NCBI RefSeq assembly: GCF_900113015.1
Contig: NZ_FONV01000005.1
Span: forward strand, 594,468 to 658,467
Source: Actinoplanes philippinensis
Lineage (GTDB): Bacteria; Actinomycetota; Actinomycetes; Mycobacteriales; Micromonosporaceae
Direction of reading: 5' to 3'
DNA length: 64,000 nt
Part shown: positions 63,124 through 64,000 of the stretch, one piece after another
Position numbering within the stretch: position 1 is the stretch's first letter
How the letters are laid out: each line of letters starts with the position of its first letter
Position numbers and translations under genes: made by a program
The notes under the pieces: model-generated
The model's database searches: none
What the model was told of the DNA's origin: nothing
The model's input: the letters and a program-made list of their open reading frames with translations, nothing else

Positions 63124-63149
63124 GAGCTGACCTCGAAAAGGCCTCTCCG

Positions 63150-63221
63150 AGCGGAAGACGGGATTCGAACCCGCGACCCTCACCTTGGCAAGGTGATGCG
63201 CTACCACTGCGCCACTTCCGC
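63150..63221 (-). tRNA. tRNA-Gly(GCC), copy 2
   Basis: Same sequence as the copy at 43532-43603: anticodon loop TTGCCAA, no encoded CCA. First gene of its transcript. Confidence 0.96.
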
Positions 63222-63254
63222 TTGTCTCCCCCAGGTTTCCCCGGCGACGACAGA

Positions 63255-63284
63255 ACTTTATCTGGTCCCCCGACCGCACGCCAA
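63255..63284 (-). promoter_or_regulatory. Promoter of the second tRNA cluster
   Basis: On the minus strand TTGGCG, 18 bases, TAAAGT, about 33 bases before tRNA-Gly. Same spacing as the first cluster; the -10 is slightly better. Confidence 0.65.
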
Positions 63285-63310
63285 ACCGGGGTCCGGTGTG
63301 TCGCGGCATC

Positions 63311-63886
63311 ATGGGCGGCGTGGAGATCACCATCTGGTACCTGCAACAGGACGAAGCCACCCAGATCCGCCCGGCACGCCCGCCCGCCGGGCCGGTGGAG
63401 ATCGTCCGGGCCGAGGTGCCGAGCCCCGAGCTGAACCGCTTCCTCTACACCGCTGTCGGCGGCGACTGGTCCTGGACGGACCGGATCCCGTGGACGTGGC
63501 AGCAGTGGCAGGACTGGCTGGACCGGCCGGGCGTGGAGACGTGGATCGCCCACGTCCGCGGCACCCCGGCCGGATACGCCGAACTCGACGGCACCGAACC
63601 CGGCCGCGTGGAGATCGCCTATTTCGGGCTGTTGCCGCAATTCGCTGGCCAGGGACTCGGCGGTCACCTGCTCACCGTCGCGCTGCGGCACGCCTGGTCC
63701 CTGCCCGAGCGCCACGGCCTCCCGCCGGCGCAGCGCGTGACAGTGAACACCTGCAGCCTCGACGGGCCGGCCGCCCTCGCCAACTATCAGGCCCGTGGCC
63801 TGCGGATACAGCGCACCGAGGTCCGCACGCCCGGGTCCCCGCCGAGCGCTCCCGGTCCTTGGCCCGGAGCGGAGAGACCTCGATGA
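63311..63886 (+). CDS. GNAT-family N-acetyltransferase
   Basis: A 191-residue acetyltransferase of the GNAT superfamily. The acetyl-CoA pyrophosphate-binding motif is seen in IAYFGLLPQFAGQGLGGHLL (Q-x-x-G-x-G/A pattern), after strands WIAHVRGTPAGYAELDG. The C-terminal strand has VNTCSLDGPAALANYQARGL, with the Asn/Tyr residues usual at the active site. The substrate is unknown. ATG at 63311 is chosen over a GTG 15 bases upstream because the first conserved strand begins a few residues later. The gene is divergent from the second tRNA cluster. Confidence 0.88.
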   Translation: MGGVEITIWYLQQDEATQIRPARPPAGPVEIVRAEVPSPELNRFLYTAVGGDWSWTDRIPWTWQQWQDWLDRPGVETWIAHVRGTPAGYAELDGTEPGRVEIAYFGLLPQFAGQGLGGHLLTVALRHAWSLPERHGLPPAQRVTVNTCSLDGPAALANYQARGLRIQRTEVRTPGSPPSAPGPWPGAERPR

Positions 63887-63914
63887 GGTACGGCCACGCA
63901 TGAGTAGCCCTGTG

Positions 63915-64000
63915 TCAACCCGCCACGGTTTGATCTTGGTTGAGGAGTCGTTGGAGGGCTCGGTGTTGTGCGGGATCGTAGGCGGTGCCGGTGGTCCAGC
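63915..64000 (-). CDS. C-terminal end of an unidentified gene, possibly a transposase
   Basis: An open minus-strand frame enters from the right edge and stops at TGA (63915-63917). The last 27 residues include WTTGTAYDPAQHRALQRLLN. A TGTAYDP(A/S) ending reminds me of the C-termini of IS-type transposases, but 27 residues are too few to name a family. The gene is truncated by the window. Confidence 0.4.
   Translation of the reverse strand, partial: WTTGTAYDPAQHRALQRLLNQDQTVAG

Noticed and set aside
62678..63901. A 407-codon minus-strand frame over the second tRNA cluster
   Set aside because: It runs through three tRNA genes, their terminator and the acetyltransferase gene.

Overview
The window is a high-GC actinobacterial chromosome segment. 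Gene families and style (SigE-family sigma factor, AfsR/SARP regulators, type VII secretion effectors, type IV pseudopilins, many secreted Tat/Sec proteins, GTG/TTG starts, coupled overlaps) point to the Micromonosporaceae, most likely Actinoplanes or a close relative. That assignment is inference; no rRNA or marker gene was available.

Layout. 1-5.6 kb: 3' part of glycogen phosphorylase, an ABC-type ATPase, a quinone-reductase-like MDR enzyme, a TauE/SafE permease and a SigE-family sigma factor coupled to a membrane partner. 5.6-13.1 kb: a minus-strand operon of six pseudopilin-like genes that reads as two successive three-gene cassettes (PilV-like with Ig-like repeats, PilW-like, PilX-like with ricin-type lectin repeats). 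13.1-18.5 kb: polyprenyl diphosphate synthase, glutaryl-CoA-dehydrogenase-like enzyme, a DUF6518-like membrane protein, CsbD behind a SigB-type promoter, and a secreted vWA protein pair. 18.5-23.3 kb: a quinate/shikimate catabolic locus (Nramp-like transporter, dehydrogenase, TetR, dehydroshikimate dehydratase) around a palindromic operator. 23.4-28.2 kb: HtrA-like protease, MoxR, DUF58 and two vWA (Bat-like) genes. 28.4-37.8 kb: small secreted protein, Tat-exported beta-carbonic anhydrase, large acyl-CoA dehydrogenase, membrane-anchored GH18-like protein divergent from a glycosyltransferase-EAL fusion, and ferredoxin-NADP reductase.

38.0-43.1 kb: a type VII secretion effector locus (YbaB-like, EspC-like and WXG100-like proteins, a toxin with a CdiA_C-type tRNA nuclease domain, and a probable immunity protein), followed by secreted phospholipase A2, an M35 protease and a frameshifted cellulose-binding-domain remnant. 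43.3-63.3 kb is bracketed by two copies of a tRNA-Gly/Cys/Val cluster in the same orientation. Between them lie a methyltransferase, a SARP-hydrolase fusion, a GGDEF-EAL protein, a chemoreceptor-PilZ fusion, an AfsR-type regulator overlapping a dipeptidase, an MpaB-like oxygenase, a carbohydrate-binding/VTC/DUF4956 operon, VapBC, and a lower-GC stretch with a double zinc-finger gene. The right end holds an acetyltransferase and the end of a possible transposase.

Themes. Cyclic-di-GMP appears three times (GT2-EAL, GGDEF-EAL, chemoreceptor-PilZ) in a window that also carries an adhesive-looking pseudopilin operon, suggesting surface attachment and polysaccharide control. The strongest candidates for under-described biology are the lectin/Ig pseudopilin cassettes, the GT2-EAL/GH18 pair, the type VII toxin locus and the Nramp-like protein in the quinate/shikimate locus.
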